Positions 62,653-64,000 of a stretch of DNA of 64,000 nucleotides are shown in pieces. The notes under the pieces are model-generated. The model searched no databases, had not been told where the DNA came from, and saw only the letters and a program-made list of their open reading frames with translations. The first letter of the stretch is position 1. Every line of letters starts with the position of its first letter. The DNA comes from Acidobacteriota bacterium (GTDB taxonomy: Bacteria; Acidobacteriota; Thermoanaerobaculia; Multivoradales; JBCCEF01): assembly GCA_039028635.1 (NCBI GenBank), contig JBCCHV010000016.1, positions 1 to 64,000 on the forward strand, read 5' to 3'. Both the position numbers and the translations under genes were made by a program.

Positions 62653-63353
62653 GGCGCCCCGCGGGCGAGCAACTCGCCATCGCGGAACTGCAGGATGCGG
62701 TCGCTCCGCTGAGCCACCGCGTCACTGTGGGTGGCGACCAGCAAGGTCTTGCCGCGCTGGCGCGTCAGCTCCACCATCAGGTCCAGAATGTGGGTCCCGG
62801 TCTCCGGATCGAGGTTGCCGGTGGGCTCATCGGCGAGCACCAGAATCGGATCGTGAATCAAGCCCCGGGCCACCGCCAGGCGTTGCCGCTCGCCACCGGA
62901 GAGGCGGTCCGGGAAGGTCCCGGCGCGGTCGCCGAGGCCGACCCGCTCGAGCAGGCCAGCGGCTCGGTGGCGCTGCTCGGAACGGGCCGTGCCGCGGAGC
63001 TCGAGGGGCAGCCAAAGGTTCTCCTCGGCGGTGAGGGTGGGGATCAGGTTGAAGAACTGGAAGACGAAGCCGACCTGGTGGCGCCGGTAGAGGGTGCGTC
63101 GGGCCTCGTCGAGGGCTCCGATCGACTGACCCGCCACCCAGACCTCGCCGGCGGAGGGCTGGTCGAGACCACCGATCAGGTTGAGCAAAGTCGATTTGCC
63201 GCAGCCGCTACGCCCCAGGATCGCGACCATCTCGCCCGCTTCGACCTCGAGATCGATGCCCGCCAAGACCTCGCGCTGGTTGTCGCCCTCACGGAAGACC
63301 TTGCTCAGGTTGCGGCAGGCGACGAGGGCGTTGGGGGAGTCGGGGTGAGGCAA
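62649..63353 (-). CDS. ABC transporter ATP-binding protein, LolD/MacB type
   Basis: 234 residues. Walker [20 protein letters not shown]-loop [18 protein letters not shown], signature [15 protein letters not shown], Walker [14 protein letters not shown], and switch His in ATHSD are all intact, so it should hydrolyse ATP. It is the first gene of a three-gene operon with the double-FtsX permease and the AttH-like lipoprotein, with overlapping starts throughout. Confidence 0.95.
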   Translation of the reverse strand: MPHPDSPNALVACRNLSKVFREGDNQREVLAGIDLEVEAGEMVAILGRSGCGKSTLLNLIGGLDQPSAGEVWVAGQSIGALDEARRTLYRRHQVGFVFQFFNLIPTLTAEENLWLPLELRGTARSEQRHRAAGLLERVGLGDRAGTFPDRLSGGERQRLAVARGLIHDPILVLADEPTGNLDPETGTHILDLMVELTRQRGKTLLVATHSDAVAQRSDRILQFRDGELLARGAP

Positions 63354-63377
63354 GGAGGCTCCTGGCTGGGGAGCAGT

Positions 63378-63764
63378 CTATACCGCCGTTGGCACCGTGG
63401 AAACGCTTCCGGAGCGATCCTCCGCGGTGCCTCCGAAGGCGGCATGGAGGGCGCTCTGCAGGCCCGAGAGGTGGCGCATCTCGGGGCCCTCGAAGAGACC
63501 CCGCTCGCAGGCGCCTTCGAGGAGCCGCGCCATCCGCCGAAGGATGGCGCGGGCGCGCTCCGCGAAGCGTCGCCGGCGCTCGTCGCAGGGAGTGCGGAAG
63601 TGCCCGACGGCGAGCACGCCGACGCCCGCCACGCCGTGGCGCAGAGGGCGTCCGTAGAGCCGCTGAAGCTCGTCCGGCCAGGGCTCGACATGACGATGGA
63701 GGATGCGATCCAGGCGATCGATGAGGTCGAGGGTGAGGGCATCGCGGCGGGGTGAGTCGAGCAT
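63378..63764 (-). CDS. Small hypothetical helical protein
   Basis: 128 residues with CGGAGA before the ATG at 63764. It is Arg-rich and mostly helical (LTLDLIDRLDRILHRHVEPW, DERRRRFAERARAILRRMAR, LSGLQSALHAAFGG). There is no signal or membrane segment and I recognise no family. It lies 24 bases upstream of the ABC ATPase gene on the same strand, so it may be the first gene of that operon. Several competing frames are open here, and the evidence for this frame is its ribosome-binding site and context. Confidence 0.5.
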   Translation of the reverse strand: MLDSPRRDALTLDLIDRLDRILHRHVEPWPDELQRLYGRPLRHGVAGVGVLAVGHFRTPCDERRRRFAERARAILRRMARLLEGACERGLFEGPEMRHLSGLQSALHAAFGGTAEDRSGSVSTVPTAV

Positions 63765-64000
63765 GGCATCTCCGATGTCGAGTTCGATTGGTAGGGGCTT
63801 CGACTGGGAGGACGCCGATTCGATCGAAGAATCGCTCGCGATCCATGTTTTGATGATTGTTGCAGTTATAATTAGTTAGAAGGACTGAAATGTAGGTATT
63901 CATGCATGTCGCCAAGGGGGCGGCGAGTCGCTGCCGCGAAGCAGCTCGTGTTGCGCGCGCTCGATCTCTCCATCTCCCGACGAATCAACGGTTTCGAGGA
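63765..64000. other. Right-end intergenic region with AT-rich block
   Basis: 236 bases to the window end with no supported gene. Bases 63844-63905 are AT-rich (GATTGTTGCAGTTATAATTA), including TTATAAT, a good -10-like sequence, in contrast to the GC-rich surroundings. It may be the promoter of the 63378-63764 operon or of a gene beyond the window. Confidence 0.4.

Noticed and set aside
63904-64000. Start of a further plus-strand gene at the right edge
   Set aside because: An ATG is present, but the short Arg/Ala-rich frame has no ribosome-binding site and cannot be followed beyond the window.

Overview
The window is visibly GC-rich, densely packed DNA from a Gram-negative bacterium. Outer-membrane biology is clear: an LpxC domain for lipid A synthesis, a patatin fused to a BamA-like barrel, and many lipoprotein signal peptides. 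The gene content suggests an Acidobacteriota/Thermoanaerobaculia-type genome: large TPR proteins paired with tiny secreted peptides, alkaline-phosphatase-superfamily proteins ending in a LGY(L/I) tail, CstA, and SpoIIE-type phosphatases. That placement is inference from family content; no rRNA, tRNA or CRISPR is visible in the window.

Layout. 1-1943: end of an Rhs polymorphic toxin with a probable immunity gene and a small orphan. 1988-6873 (minus): phosphoesterase/sulfatase-fold lipoprotein plus patatin-BamA protein. 7051-12547 (plus): structured leader, AGCS amino-acid symporter, small membrane protein, M48 protease lipoprotein, double methyltransferase. 12973-15733 (minus): aldehyde dehydrogenase and a secreted DUF4214-like protein, each bounded by a strong hairpin terminator. 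15987-17747: CstA. 17759-23150 (minus): PDZ-membrane-GAF-SpoIIE phosphatase, TPR protein, and a ParA ATPase with a 5 x 24-residue repeat tail. 23348-28026 (plus): unknown protein, PilZ-TM-AMIN fusion, N-acetylmuramoyl-L-alanine amidase, and a MamK-like actin. The actin gene ends inside a 237-bp inverted-repeat element that also supplies the stop codon of the convergent MscS gene. 29320-32325: two unusual fusions, peptide deformylase-threonine dehydratase (minus) and response regulator-LpxC (plus). 32348-35967 (minus): alkaline-phosphatase-like membrane protein and a four-S1-domain RNA-binding protein. 36202-40494: GdhA and a receiver-like/PPDK-N fusion. 40507-45350: ferredoxin-NADP reductase, DusA, RsmF-like methyltransferase and a DUF3014-like protein. 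45498-48927: RHH regulator, membrane-anchored protein, secreted SWW/DPNG peptide and TPR partner. 49097-52243: DUF1015 protein, SerC, rhomboid-like membrane protein. 52498-55438: ParA-Roadblock-DUF4388/Roadblock-H-NOX operon. 55522-58987: second MscS, then the second peptide + TPR cassette. 59018-63353 (minus): LolD/FtsX-type ABC transporter with an AttH/CrtC-like lipoprotein. 63378-63764: small unknown protein.

The most promising candidates for undescribed systems are three. First, the H-NOX gas sensor joined in one operon to a ParA ATPase and two Roadblock proteins. Second, the two paralogous cassettes of a small secreted peptide plus a TPR protein. Third, the PilZ-AMIN / amidase / MamK-like actin module, which links a c-di-GMP-type domain to wall hydrolysis and a cytoskeletal filament. 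Many start codons here are overlapping (ATGA, TTGA), showing tight translational coupling.
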